From the NCBI GenBank assembly GCA_024399835.1, contig JAKSNK010000009.1, positions 1 to 61,436 of the forward strand: DNA of 61,436 bases, read 5' to 3'. The translations under genes and the position numbers were made by a program. Shown one piece after another: positions 1 through 9,126 of this stretch; within the stretch, counting starts at the first letter, position 1, and every line of letters begins with the position of its first letter. This DNA is from Paludibacteraceae bacterium (GTDB lineage Bacteria; Bacteroidota; Bacteroidia; Bacteroidales; Paludibacteraceae). A model generated the notes under the pieces. It saw only the letters and a program-made list of their open reading frames with translations, made no database searches and was not told the DNA's origin.

Positions 1-65
1 ATGAGGGTGAGGGCGAAGATATAACGAAGATTTTTCATAACGCTTGCATTCTTAAAGTTTTTCAT
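1..65 (-). CDS. Start of a secreted protein, cut by the window edge
   Basis: Only the first 21 codons are inside the window. They begin MKNFKNAS and continue into a basic, then hydrophobic stretch (MKNLRYIFALTL) that looks like a signal peptide. The ATG lies 16 bases after the stop of the giant InlB-repeat gene and is preceded by a perfect AGGAGG eight bases upstream, so it is probably the next gene of the same transcript. A second in-frame Met at codon 10 is an alternative start. Function cannot be told. Confidence 0.6.
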   Translation of the reverse strand, partial: MKNFKNASVMKNLRYIFALTL

Positions 66-73
66 TGTCTTGT

Positions 74-79
74 CCTCCT
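74..79 (-). promoter_or_regulatory. Strong Shine-Dalgarno site AGGAGG
   Basis: The minus strand reads AGGAGG eight bases before the ATG of the partial gene at the left edge. Bacteroidetes genes generally make little use of Shine-Dalgarno pairing, so a perfect site is notable. It supports this start codon. Confidence 0.5.
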
Positions 80-81
80 AA

Positions 82-3000
82 TTATTGAATCGTGGCAGTA
101 GCCCAGATTGCGTAATACATTGCGTTAGCGGTGACGCTTGCCTGACTGCCTCCCTCGTGGATGGTAGCAGTTGTTCCTAATTGGTCTAATTCGGTACTGA
201 GTACCCAACCAACAAAGTGATAGTGGGCGATATTACACTGTCCTGTATCGTCAGGCGGTGTATCAGCAGTATCATCTAATGTCGGGAAGGTAATCTCGCT
301 ACCTGTCAGTAAGTGCTGATATTGTTCAGGATTAGCAACATCATTATCCTGCAACTGGTCAATGAAGGTAACATCGAACCACTCAGCAGGATTCTCTGCC
401 CACATAGCGTAGAGACTCTTATTAGTGGTATAGGAGTATGTATATGAGCCCTCATCGTCATACGCCTTGGTTTGACTTGTGGAATTATTTGCCCAGCCGG
501 TGAACAAGTAACCTGTGCGAGTGAAGGTGTTGGGAGTCAGGTTCTTGGTCTCCATATACGCAAAGGTTTGTGTAGTAGTTTGATCATCGTCTGTTACATT
601 CTTGTGGAATGTTAGCGTGTAGTTCTTTGGGGTTACTGTTGGGGTAATGACTACCGCACCGCTGAAGGTGGTCATAATATCAACATGTGTCTGGTTGTAA
701 ACAATATCATCGGCTGCAATTGCATTGCCACCTACTGTGACGGTCATGCCAGTTACTTCATAACCGTTGGTAACGGTGTAGTTAGCGGTAAGTTCGTCGG
801 TCTCGATATTGATAGTAGCAGGTTTCTCGCCCCAAGTGAGGTTCGTGGTCTCGGTGTAAGTAATGCCGTAGGAAACGGTACTCCATTGTGCATGGAGGGT
901 AGCACCGGCAGGGATGTCCCATATATGTGCGCTTGCGCCTGTACTTAAGTAATATTGTGTGCCACCTGTTTGAGCGTCATAGTAACCCAAGAAGGTGTAA
1001 CCCGGACGAACAGGCAGCGTAGCAATAGCAGGCATTTCTTGTCCGAAGGTTGCCTCTACCAATTTGGTGTAGTCGTTGGTTGCATCTAATGCGCTGAGGT
1101 AAACGGTGTATTGCATCGGTTCAACAGTGAGGGTGATAGATACAGCACCACCGAACTTCTTGGCAGCAGGAGTGATAACAATCGACTCATACTCATCATT
1201 AACTTCTATCTCGCCAGCGGTTAGAGCAACACCATTGACGGTGATAGCCGCTTCGGTAACATGATAACCCGGCGTAATGGTGTAGTCGGCAGTCAAGTCT
1301 TCGTCCCAATAGTCAACTGTAGTGGGTTGGGTGGTCCAACTCAATTTGTCATAAGCAGAGCCATTGACGGTGCAAGAGACGGTTTGTTGGATTTCTTCCA
1401 ATACCGCAGAGATAAGGATGTTCTCTGTAGGCATTATGAAGGTCTCGTCCGGTTGTTTGTCTGTGCCATCAGGCATTTGCCATTTGGAGAAGGTGTAACC
1501 CTCTTTGGTCATGTCTAAACTCTCCAATGTAGGCAGGGTGACTTCACTATTGCCATCTACCTCAAGCACTTGCGAACCGGCTTCGGTTCCCCAGCCCTTG
1601 TAGGCGTATGTGATGGTGTATTTGTTCGATTGTTTTTGGTTCACCGTAACGGTTGCAGGTGAGGAGGTGGCGGTAAGTTCGCAACTACCTTCTACATTCT
1701 TCAATAGGCAACGGTAATAAACAGTACCAATTCTTTCTGTTGATGGTGTATATTGGGCGCCAGTTCCAATATTTGTCCACTCAACTTGGTCTGTACTTGA
1801 CTGCCATTGGTAACTTGCCCAAGTCTCGTTTGCTTCCACAATCAACGGATACGCTTCGTCTGATTGCGTATAGGTAACAGTTTCTGTACTTAAATCTGTC
1901 TTAAATGTCGGTGTTACACAAGAGAAAGTAGCTTCGATTTCCACATTAGAAGCCGGCATTGTAAATGTATTGTCTGTGACGGTTATTTCTTCTGCTTCAC
2001 CATCAAGAACAGTCCAACCATCAAATTGATAGCCGTCATTTGGAGTGGCAGTCAGCGTAACGATATCTCCCTCTACTGCTTTGTCGGTAGGAACAGAAGA
2101 AATCGTACCTTGTGAGTTTTGATTTAAAGTAATGTCGTACTTTGTCTCACAAGTGGTGATATAGTCGGAGTAAGAGGTGGAACCGGCTGTCGCCTCAATT
2201 TTCTGGATACGATACTGATTCGATGTAGCTGTAATGGTAACTGTAGTCGTTTCAGTACTCATAGTCAAATCAAACGGAGTGCTCTCCAATCCTGTTACTG
2301 TATGAGAAGAAGGACTACCAACACTAAACGATGCGGTTGACTCGTCATTTGCTTTTTTAGAGGTTGCCCAAACGCGTAACGCAGACACAGGCGAACTAAA
2401 TGTTAAGGTTGCCGTAGAATTTACATACATTCTTAAATCATTGTACGGATTATCTGTACCAGGACCAACTTTTTCTGGGTCTTTTCCTTCTTTTGAATAA
2501 AATGTAGGATATAAATCACCATTTGTAGAACCTTTATTCGTATTGAGTGTTAATTTCAATCCTCCTTTTGTTACTTCGTCTTGAGTTACAATACTCCCAC
2601 TTGTATTACTAATAGTTAAAGAAGGATCTAATCCGTCTAAATCAAATACGACAGTAGAGGAGCCACCCTCCTCTTTTGCCCAGAGGGCATTGTATGTGTC
2701 AGAAGATTCGGAAGTGATGGTAGTGGTGGCTGTTATAAGAGCAGGTTCGTCAGCGGTTTTCTCGGTGAGTTCGGCAGATGTCCAGCCCATAAAGGTGGTG
2801 CTGGTCTCGTCACAAGGTTCTACATCATCCGATGTGGGCAGAGTGCCAATGGCTTCGCCGACATAGACTTTTCGCGAGTCACCCACTTGTGTACCATTAT
2901 TAAGGAAGGTAATGGTCTTGTATGCAGCTTCGGCAAAACTATACGCAATCTCTACTGCCTCATCCGGCATTGTAAAGGATTTAGTATCCTTGATGTCGTT

Positions 3001-6000
3001 GGAATTAGCAGTCAATGTTGCTAATGTATAGTGAGTATTTTCAGTTACACCAACCGTAACGGTCTCACCATAGTTCACGGAAACAGAACCTGTAGAATTA
3101 CCATTTACCGTGATAGAACCTTGTCCATCAATAGAAGGAGTAAAGGTTACGGTATAAGTATTGATTTGCCAAACGGCGTAGAGTGTGCAACCTTCAGAGA
3201 GGGTCACTTCTTCTTCGTCCTCATAAACGACCGTCTCGCCAGCCGGATCGGTATCCCAGCCAAGGAAAGTGTAACCCGTCTTGGTGAAGGTGCATTTATC
3301 AAGATTCGTCGCTGTATTGGACGGCATAGACTGGTTGGTCATTTCCCCTTCTCCACCCTTGGCATCGAAGGCAACGCTGATTTTGCCGTTAACGGTGATG
3401 GTGTTGGAAGTGACTTCTCTATCGCAATAAGTATCATCAGTCCAAGTGACAGTAATGGTTGCCGTACCGGCACCTTGCGGATGAATAGTACCATCTGCAT
3501 CAACTGTCAGAACGGCGGTGTTGCTGGATTCATACGAAACCGTGCCGTGAGTAGTACCTGTAATAGAGGGTGCGACTCCTGCGCCACCTGCTTGCAGCGG
3601 AGAGTTATAAGTTACTGTAGGAGCATCCCAAGAGGTGCAACATTGGGTTGCCCACTCGGTATAATCAATAGAACCTGCTTTGACAACAACATTGTCAATA
3701 AAGAAACGGTTGTTATTTTTGTTTGCTGCCTCAAATTTTATTTTAGTCGCTGATACAACTCCCGTTATGGTTATTTCATACTCAGACCATTCTCCCTTTT
3801 TCAAGGTAACAGAAGTTGGGCTTACAGTACCACTCGTTGCACTAATATTCAATGTTGTACCTTCCGAAGAAGCATCCCATGCGGCAGCTTTTAATATGAT
3901 TGTGCCATCTCCCGACATCGTAATTGATGGAGTTTGAGCGGAACCTTTCTTACTACCAGATCCGAATTTAGCACAGTTTAAAGCACCTCCTTCATTATCA
4001 AATGTCCACCCTGTATTATCAGCCGTTAAAGTACTTGAAGCTATAGAACCACTCCAAGAGCCATCATTACCACCTGTACCTTCGCATTGGTCAAATGTTT
4101 CTGTAAAGACGGTGGAGATAGAAGACTCCCCTGCTGCACAAACGGCATGGAAGGTATATGTCTCATCCAACTCAACGGCAGTATTGACTGTTACAAAGTT
4201 TGCTTCGGGGTTATCGGTAGTTGTGCCGAAATTGGTAGCACTCCAGCCACGGAAGTACGGATACTTTTCTGCATCACAACTGGTTGGAGTTCCAGAAGGC
4301 AACGAACCAACTTTACCGGCAGAAGTTCCTTTGGTAGTTTCGCCAAATTGCGATCCGTCCATATTCAGCCATTTGATTAGTGGCAAAGAATGAACAGTAA
4401 CGGATATCTCCTTATATATATTCGCGTCACGCGAGGAGGTAACTTTTACGGTTGCCGTACCTGCTTTGAGAGCAGAAATCACACCTCCATTAACCGAGAC
4501 AACATCGCTGCCTTCAACAACAGACCAAGTAAAGGTCTTGTTTAATGCGGTAGAAGGATTAACGGTTGCAGTAATGGTCTTTGCTTTTTCGCTTGCAGAG
4601 CCATCGTAAATCAAGTCGATTGCCGTTACATCAGGACTAAGAGTAATACCCGTTGGCATTATCTCGTTCCACTTGGCGTAAAGAGTGATGGCATCTAAAT
4701 AATCTGTTGCACCAAGAGTCGAAATAGAACTTGTGCAAGCAGCATCGGTAAACCAACCGATAAAATTATAACCAGTCTTAGTAGGACTAACTAATGTAGT
4801 AGCCGTTCCGTAGGTGTGTTGGGTTGGGTGATTTGCACCATGAGTACCTGAGAAATCGGCATTATTCTCGTCCTTATAGATGATATCGTATTTATTGGCT
4901 GTCCATTGAGCGACATAAGTAGCATTTTCAGCGGGCATTGTAACACTTTGTGTAAAATCAACGGACACATTGTTCTTTTTCCAACCAGTAAATGTATAAC
5001 CAGTCCGCTCAACGGTGGGAGCGACCAAAGAAGTACCATAAGCGACATCGCCGGCAGTTGTTCCTGCGGTAGTTATCTCGCCACCATTCAAGTCCCAAGT
5101 CAGGATGTAATTATTGACCAACCAGTTAGCAAACAAATCAATATCCCCGTGAGAACCTTGTTCAATGGTTGTAACTTGATTGACAAAAGTATTTTCCTTA
5201 AACCAACCTTGGAAAGAATGTCCAGTCTTTGACGGCTCTTGCAAAGTAATCGTTGCCGTCTCGTAAGTATATGTTGCAGGATTACCAACTGCATTATTAC
5301 CGCCATTAAGCGTATAATTGATGTTGTATGGGACAGGTGTCCACTTAGCATATAAAGTAAAATCAGCAGTATATGCGTCTGCTGCAACTGTCTGAATAGC
5401 AGTACCTGTGCAACTTGAATTTGTAAACCAACCATCAAAAGTATAATAATCTTTGCTTGCGCTCTTCAAAGTAGTGGCAGTTCCGTATGTATGTGTAGTT
5501 GGGTAGCCGGATTCATGCGTTCCCGAGAAATCAGCACCACCTTGGTCTTTATAAAAAATGTTGTATGCAGCAATAACGGTGATGTCATTTGAAATGGTTG
5601 AGTTCTCACAATAACCGTCAGCAGCAGTCCATGAGGCAATAATATGAGCCGTACCGGCTGCCTTAGTAGTGACAACACCTGTAGAAGATACTTCAAGAAT
5701 ATTATCATCGCTTGAAGAATAAGTCAATGTGCCGTGCGTTGTACCAGTCCCCCAAGAAGGGTTGAGGGTTGCACCTATATTTGCAGAAGCAGTATAAGTT
5801 AATGTAGGAGCCGTCCACAGTGTGCAGCAAGTGGTGGTGTAGTTGGAGTAAGTAGTGCCACCTCCGTAATTTATAGTAAATGATTTTGTATAGCCAGCAT
5901 TAGTACCATTAGTTAGCACAAAATAGTCGCAATCACCCCCACAATCAAAGGTTGTTGTTCCTTCTGTACTATTATAAACACCATCAACAGAAGTTCCTTC

Positions 6001-7437
6001 AGTAGGATTGGCAGAACTTCCTTTTTTCAAAGTGTGGTTTCTATTACTATCTGAATTATCCCAAGTTACAACAACCGATGCTATCTTGCCTGGGAATGCT
6101 TCATTATTATAGATAATGCCCGTTCCATTAGTATTACCACTAGCACGCCATTGCTGCTTTTCACCATTTTTATATACTTGTTGAATTTGGAATTTATATC
6201 CTTCCAAGGTATATTCAGTAAATGTGTTGCCGGTTCCATACTCTGTTGGAAAGTTAGTAGAACTATAAGAAACTACTACACTTCCACTTGCACCACCACT
6301 ACCACTTGCATCAGCAAAGACGGCATGATAGGTTACATTGCCTCCAGAAACTGTTGGAGCATCAGCTGCTGTACTGAATAAATCTCCAGGAGCAGTTGTT
6401 GCGTGAGTATAATTAGCAGTAGCCGTCCAGCCCACAAAAGTTTTTCCTCCACAATCAGTTGTTGGTGCAGTCGGCAAAGTTGTTACGGCAGCTCCATCAT
6501 TAACTGAAGTAGTAGGATTGCCTGTTGTATAAGTTTCATTATTCACTTTCCAAGTAACGGTACGAGTAACGGTGGCGGCTTGTTCACATTCAACTTGTAT
6601 AGCACACAAGTACCCTGCACTCTTATTAGCTGTTCCTTTTGATACTGCAATGACAATTTTACCAGTTTCCCCATCAGTGGCAGGTGTGAATGTCACCTTT
6701 GTTGTTCCACTTCGCTGGCTGCTTGCACTGGAATTTTTAGTGACTGTCATTCCGTCGCTTGTAGCACTTTTGCCTCCAATAGTAACTGTGGCAGTAATGC
6801 TTCCTGCAGCACCTGCATTCATCCACACATACACTTTTTTTACTTTAGTGTATCCATAGTAACTCGTGCCAGATTGTGCACCCCAATTGTTTTTACTCGT
6901 CAGCGTGACAGCACCTGTTTTACTACTTGTTCCGATTTGAACTCCTTTATAATATTGGGACTCGTAATTTCCAACATTAGAACTATTTGATGCTGTCCAT
7001 GTAATAGTTGAGAGAGTGTTATCTCCACTTGAAATTGTCGTCGTAAAGTCATGAGTGTAAATCATACTTTCTCCCCACACATTGACACTCAGCAGGAGAG
7101 TGAGGAGGAGTGCAAGGTACTTGAACCAATGCTTAACAGCAGCCGCTACTACCGATGTACTACCGATAGAAGTACGGGTAGCACATTGCGGCTGAACAGC
7201 AGCCGCTACTACCGCTATACTACCGCAAAAACCACGGGTAACATGTTGCTTAACAGCAGCCGCTACTCCCGTTCTACCCCCGTTAAAACCACGGAGAAGA
7301 CCCCTCAGTCCCCAAGACCCCATCGGTCCCCCTTCGGAGGGGGAAGAAAGAGACCCCCTCGGTCCCCCTTCGGAGGGGGAAGAAAGGGTGTAGGTGGACA
7401 GTTGGCAATTGATAGTTGTTTTGAATAAATGTTTCAT
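82..7437 (-). CDS. Giant secreted InlB-repeat / Ig-like protein with repeat-derived N-terminus
   Basis: This 2451-residue protein is built mostly of about a dozen Listeria-Bacteroides (InlB B-type) repeats, recognisable by GYxFxGW followed some 20-40 residues later by LYAxW or similar, interspersed with BIG2-like Ig domains and jelly-roll-like segments. It is probably a cell-surface or secreted adhesin-type protein; the ligand is unknown. The hydrophobic signal-like segment (YLALLLTLLLSVNVWG) starts only at residue 107. The first 106 residues are encoded by tandem and interspersed DNA repeats, including three units of about 20 residues beginning AAAV. The text MKHLFK at the start echoes VKHWFK just before the hydrophobic segment, suggesting that repeats were inserted inside the original signal peptide. 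No sorting tail is seen; it ends after a last repeat. Confidence 0.85.
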   Translation of the reverse strand: MKHLFKTTINCQLSTYTLSSPSEGGPRGSLSSPSEGGPMGSWGLRGLLRGFNGGRTGVAAAVKQHVTRGFCGSIAVVAAAVQPQCATRTSIGSTSVVAAAVKHWFKYLALLLTLLLSVNVWGESMIYTHDFTTTISSGDNTLSTITWTASNSSNVGNYESQYYKGVQIGTSSKTGAVTLTSKNNWGAQSGTSYYGYTKVKKVYVWMNAGAAGSITATVTIGGKSATSDGMTVTKNSSASSQRSGTTKVTFTPATDGETGKIVIAVSKGTANKSAGYLCAIQVECEQAATVTRTVTWKVNNETYTTGNPTTSVNDGAAVTTLPTAPTTDCGGKTFVGWTATANYTHATTAPGDLFSTAADAPTVSGGNVTYHAVFADASGSGGASGSVVVSYSSTNFPTEYGTGNTFTEYTLEGYKFQIQQVYKNGEKQQWRASGNTNGTGIIYNNEAFPGKIASVVVTWDNSDSNRNHTLKKGSSANPTEGTSVDGVYNSTEGTTTFDCGGDCDYFVLTNGTNAGYTKSFTINYGGGTTYSNYTTTCCTLWTAPTLTYTASANIGATLNPSWGTGTTHGTLTYSSSDDNILEVSSTGVVTTKAAGTAHIIASWTAADGYCENSTISNDITVIAAYNIFYKDQGGADFSGTHESGYPTTHTYGTATTLKSASKDYYTFDGWFTNSSCTGTAIQTVAADAYTADFTLYAKWTPVPYNINYTLNGGNNAVGNPATYTYETATITLQEPSKTGHSFQGWFKENTFVNQVTTIEQGSHGDIDLFANWLVNNYILTWDLNGGEITTAGTTAGDVAYGTSLVAPTVERTGYTFTGWKKNNVSVDFTQSVTMPAENATYVAQWTANKYDIIYKDENNADFSGTHGANHPTQHTYGTATTLVSPTKTGYNFIGWFTDAACTSSISTLGATDYLDAITLYAKWNEIMPTGITLSPDVTAIDLIYDGSASEKAKTITATVNPSTALNKTFTWSVVEGSDVVSVNGGVISALKAGTATVKVTSSRDANIYKEISVTVHSLPLIKWLNMDGSQFGETTKGTSAGKVGSLPSGTPTSCDAEKYPYFRGWSATNFGTTTDNPEANFVTVNTAVELDETYTFHAVCAAGESSISTVFTETFDQCEGTGGNDGSWSGSIASSTLTADNTGWTFDNEGGALNCAKFGSGSKKGSAQTPSITMSGDGTIILKAAAWDASSEGTTLNISATSGTVSPTSVTLKKGEWSEYEITITGVVSATKIKFEAANKNNNRFFIDNVVVKAGSIDYTEWATQCCTSWDAPTVTYNSPLQAGGAGVAPSITGTTHGTVSYESSNTAVLTVDADGTIHPQGAGTATITVTWTDDTYCDREVTSNTITVNGKISVAFDAKGGEGEMTNQSMPSNTATNLDKCTFTKTGYTFLGWDTDPAGETVVYEDEEEVTLSEGCTLYAVWQINTYTVTFTPSIDGQGSITVNGNSTGSVSVNYGETVTVGVTENTHYTLATLTANSNDIKDTKSFTMPDEAVEIAYSFAEAAYKTITFLNNGTQVGDSRKVYVGEAIGTLPTSDDVEPCDETSTTFMGWTSAELTEKTADEPALITATTTITSESSDTYNALWAKEEGGSSTVVFDLDGLDPSLTISNTSGSIVTQDEVTKGGLKLTLNTNKGSTNGDLYPTFYSKEGKDPEKVGPGTDNPYNDLRMYVNSTATLTFSSPVSALRVWATSKKANDESTASFSVGSPSSHTVTGLESTPFDLTMSTETTTVTITATSNQYRIQKIEATAGSTSYSDYITTCETKYDITLNQNSQGTISSVPTDKAVEGDIVTLTATPNDGYQFDGWTVLDGEAEEITVTDNTFTMPASNVEIEATFSCVTPTFKTDLSTETVTYTQSDEAYPLIVEANETWASYQWQSSTDQVEWTNIGTGAQYTPSTERIGTVYYRCLLKNVEGSCELTATSSPATVTVNQKQSNKYTITYAYKGWGTEAGSQVLEVDGNSEVTLPTLESLDMTKEGYTFSKWQMPDGTDKQPDETFIMPTENILISAVLEEIQQTVSCTVNGSAYDKLSWTTQPTTVDYWDEDLTADYTITPGYHVTEAAITVNGVALTAGEIEVNDEYESIVITPAAKKFGGAVSITLTVEPMQYTVYLSALDATNDYTKLVEATFGQEMPAIATLPVRPGYTFLGYYDAQTGGTQYYLSTGASAHIWDIPAGATLHAQWSTVSYGITYTETTNLTWGEKPATINIETDELTANYTVTNGYEVTGMTVTVGGNAIAADDIVYNQTHVDIMTTFSGAVVITPTVTPKNYTLTFHKNVTDDDQTTTQTFAYMETKNLTPNTFTRTGYLFTGWANNSTSQTKAYDDEGSYTYSYTTNKSLYAMWAENPAEWFDVTFIDQLQDNDVANPEQYQHLLTGSEITFPTLDDTADTPPDDTGQCNIAHYHFVGWVLSTELDQLGTTATIHEGGSQASVTANAMYYAIWATATIQ
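7120..7437 (-). repeat. Repeat cluster inside the giant gene's 5' end
   Basis: Reading the plus strand, three degenerate units of about 59 bases each begin with aacagcagccgctact, and each contains the 11-base motif tactaccg or variants. They are followed by two copies of a block holding the palindrome ccccttcggagggg, and then a heptamer-type stretch (gttggcaattgatagtt). The same 11-base motif array recurs near 24.2-24.3 kb, which marks it as a genome-wide interspersed family. Confidence 0.75.
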
Positions 7438-7612
7438 ATTGGTTAGTTTTAATTAGTTTACCAGTTATATAGAATAATAGTTCAATAGATTAATAGGATA
7501 TTAGGTTAATATATAGTTGTTATTCGACTGACCATCAAGCCCAATTGGGGGAATCAAATCGAAAATCATCTACCGTACAAACTACTAAGTCGCAGGAAAT
7601 CACAAACACTAC

Positions 7613-7641
7613 AAAAAAAGCACATACTTCGCAGTATGTGC
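7613..7641 (-). terminator. Intrinsic terminator or attenuator in the giant gene's leader
   Basis: On the minus strand a perfect 9-bp stem (GCACATACT pairing with AGTATGTGC, loop GCGA) is followed at once by seven T. It lies between the minus promoter at 7.8 kb and the giant gene, so it would stop the leader transcript about 185 bases after its start. Confidence 0.65.
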
Positions 7642-7797
7642 CCTCTATGCTATGGAAATTCGGCTATACATGTCACTCGAAGTCCCCAAAAAGGATGTCC
7701 ACACAGAAAATGCCGAATGTGAAAAAACTTGTTCCATAATACGCAGTGATGTGCCACTCAGTCAGTTACGACTTTAGCTGTTTATATACGCTTTAAA
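7613..7797 (-). ncRNA. Candidate leader RNA or small RNA with competing stems
   Basis: The region runs from a well-formed minus-strand promoter to the terminator-like hairpin. The right arm of the hairpin can also pair with an upstream copy of its left arm (GCACATCACT, at 7745-7754), because CGCAGT-ATGTGCC occurs twice on the plus strand about 110 bases apart. That would make an antiterminator/terminator switch for the giant secreted protein. No known riboswitch family was recognised, and an independent small RNA is equally possible. Confidence 0.4.
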
Positions 7798-7804
7798 TTT
7801 TGTG

Positions 7805-7835
7805 CAAAGGTACTACTTTTTTTTGATATGACAAA
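7805..7835 (-). promoter_or_regulatory. Bacteroidetes promoter for the giant gene leader
   Basis: The minus strand carries TTTG, 19 bases, then TACCTTTG, a full match to the Bacteroidetes primary sigma consensus. Transcription would start near 7797 and run towards the giant gene. Confidence 0.7.
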
Positions 7836-7942
7836 ATTTTTTTAATAAAAAAAGATGTTTTTTAGCATATTTTTTAATTTTGCAAAGTCGAGTTTACAAA
7901 AGAAAAATCAATGACTGATAATCAGGAGGAAGTAAGTTGAGA

Positions 7943-8145
7943 GGGGAGACAAATAATAAATAACAAATAATAAATAATAAGCTCGCACAAACGCTGAGGG
8001 GTTGGAGAGAGTTTGGTGGTACGAACAGAGTCTGAGAGTAATGGTGAATCGGGGAAAGGGGAGACAAATAATAAATAACAAATAATAAATAATAAGCTCG
8101 CACAAACGCTGAGGGGTTGGAGAGAGTTTGGTGGTACGAACAGAG
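7943..8145. repeat. Two identical 88-bp direct repeats
   Basis: Copies at 7943-8030 and 8058-8145 begin ggggagacaaataataaata and end ggtggtacgaacagag; no difference was seen between them. They are separated by 27 bases that include an octamer-type stretch (ggtgaatcgggg). A third, diverged copy lies inverted at 40532-40617. The unit is not coding, and with two copies and no Cas genes it is not a CRISPR array. It may be a small REP- or MITE-like element. This and the flanking 8146-8240 stretch of gaatcgg and actagg motifs fill most of the gene-free gap of about 840 bases. Confidence 0.8.
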
Positions 8146-8240
8146 TTTAATCGGTGAACCGGGGAGTTGGTGAATCGGTGAACTGGGGAAAGGGCACAAA
8201 GCGACTAGGAAACTAGGTCGCTGGCGCTATACTAGGGAAC
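8146..8240. repeat. Degenerate short tandem repeats (gaatcggt and actagg types)
   Basis: The stretch consists of octamer-like units (ggtgaatcggtgaac) passing into units containing actagg. It is continuous with the second 88-bp repeat. No coding potential is evident. Confidence 0.55.
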
Positions 8241-8280
8241 TAGAGACAACGGCGTTTAACCGCCGAGAGGAAGGGGAAGT

Positions 8281-9102
8281 CTATTCGACGACACGGCGGA
8301 AAGTGAAAGTAGCCAGATAAGCAGTGTCCAAGACCTCATCCTTGCGCCAAGCAGACCAACGCATCGTGGAATCCGTAATCTCGTCTATGTCCCACCACTC
8401 ATACTTGAGCCCTTCGCCCTGCGGCAACCAACGGGTAGCCAACCATGAACCATGGATATTGTACTCACTCACACTCTGCGCAGACGGAACCCACTCATGA
8501 TTGAGCGAATCATAACTATAATACACATAATCATACTTATCACTACGGTCCTTGTCCTTATACTCCCAACGATGATGATAATCACCATAAGTCTCCAGTC
8601 CCGTATTAGACACCCCTTCCCAAGTGCCCAAGATAAGTTCGTCATACCCCAAATCATCACTGATACGGCGGAAAACAACCGTATCCGCCATAGGCGACTG
8701 AACACCCTTCTTATTCACAAAAGCATCATAATAAACAGTCATCGAATTGGCATCAATGGGATAAGCACGGCAAATATGCTTCGTACCCGGGTCAGCAGCC
8801 GACACGACAAGATTAACACCGTCGAAAGAGTAATCCCCCATCGCCTTGTTCCGCCAAGTGAACTCCTGAAACTCAGGAAGGAAACGCGAAAGGGACATAA
8901 TCATCTTGGTAGAAGAAAGAAAAGTAATAATAGTTCGATCATTCGTAGTCAAACGCTCACCATTGAGCGACTCGGAACGCCAAGTACCTATCAATTCCAA
9001 TTTAACAGGGTCGGACGAGGAACCCGTATCAGAAGAAGGTTTGCACGCCGAGAAAGACAAAACAACAACAGAAGCAAGAAGAATAAAAGATTTCGTTTTC
9101 AT
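8281..9102 (-). CDS. Lipocalin-like lipoprotein
   Basis: The 273-residue product has a lipoprotein signal peptide with the lipobox LSFSAC (Cys 20), so it should be anchored in the outer or inner membrane. The mature part holds two halves that each start with a GTW motif (LIGTWRSE near residue 38, LILGTWEGV near 155), typical of the lipocalin-like DUF families of Bacteroidales lipoproteins. It probably binds a small hydrophobic ligand, but nothing shows which. It follows the endonuclease gene by 24 bases on the same strand and may share its transcript. Confidence 0.75.
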   Translation of the reverse strand: MKTKSFILLASVVVLSFSACKPSSDTGSSSDPVKLELIGTWRSESLNGERLTTNDRTIITFLSSTKMIMSLSRFLPEFQEFTWRNKAMGDYSFDGVNLVVSAADPGTKHICRAYPIDANSMTVYYDAFVNKKGVQSPMADTVVFRRISDDLGYDELILGTWEGVSNTGLETYGDYHHRWEYKDKDRSDKYDYVYYSYDSLNHEWVPSAQSVSEYNIHGSWLATRWLPQGEGLKYEWWDIDEITDSTMRWSAWRKDEVLDTAYLATFTFRRVVE

Positions 9103-9126
9103 ATAATATAATCATTTAGTAAATAA

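Noticed and set aside
3031-3753. 240-residue open frame on the plus strand
   Set aside because: It is antisense to the InlB-repeat protein, whose repeat pattern is continuous on the minus strand.
7943-8145. CRISPR array
   Set aside because: Only two 88-bp copies with a 27-base spacer that itself contains repeat units, and no Cas genes. The 7- and 8-base arrays lack spacers altogether.
7894-8199. Two small frames (101 and 65 residues) on the minus strand
   Set aside because: They are made entirely of the 88-bp repeats and octamer units; the peptide MCELIIYYLLFIICL is the repeat read in one frame.
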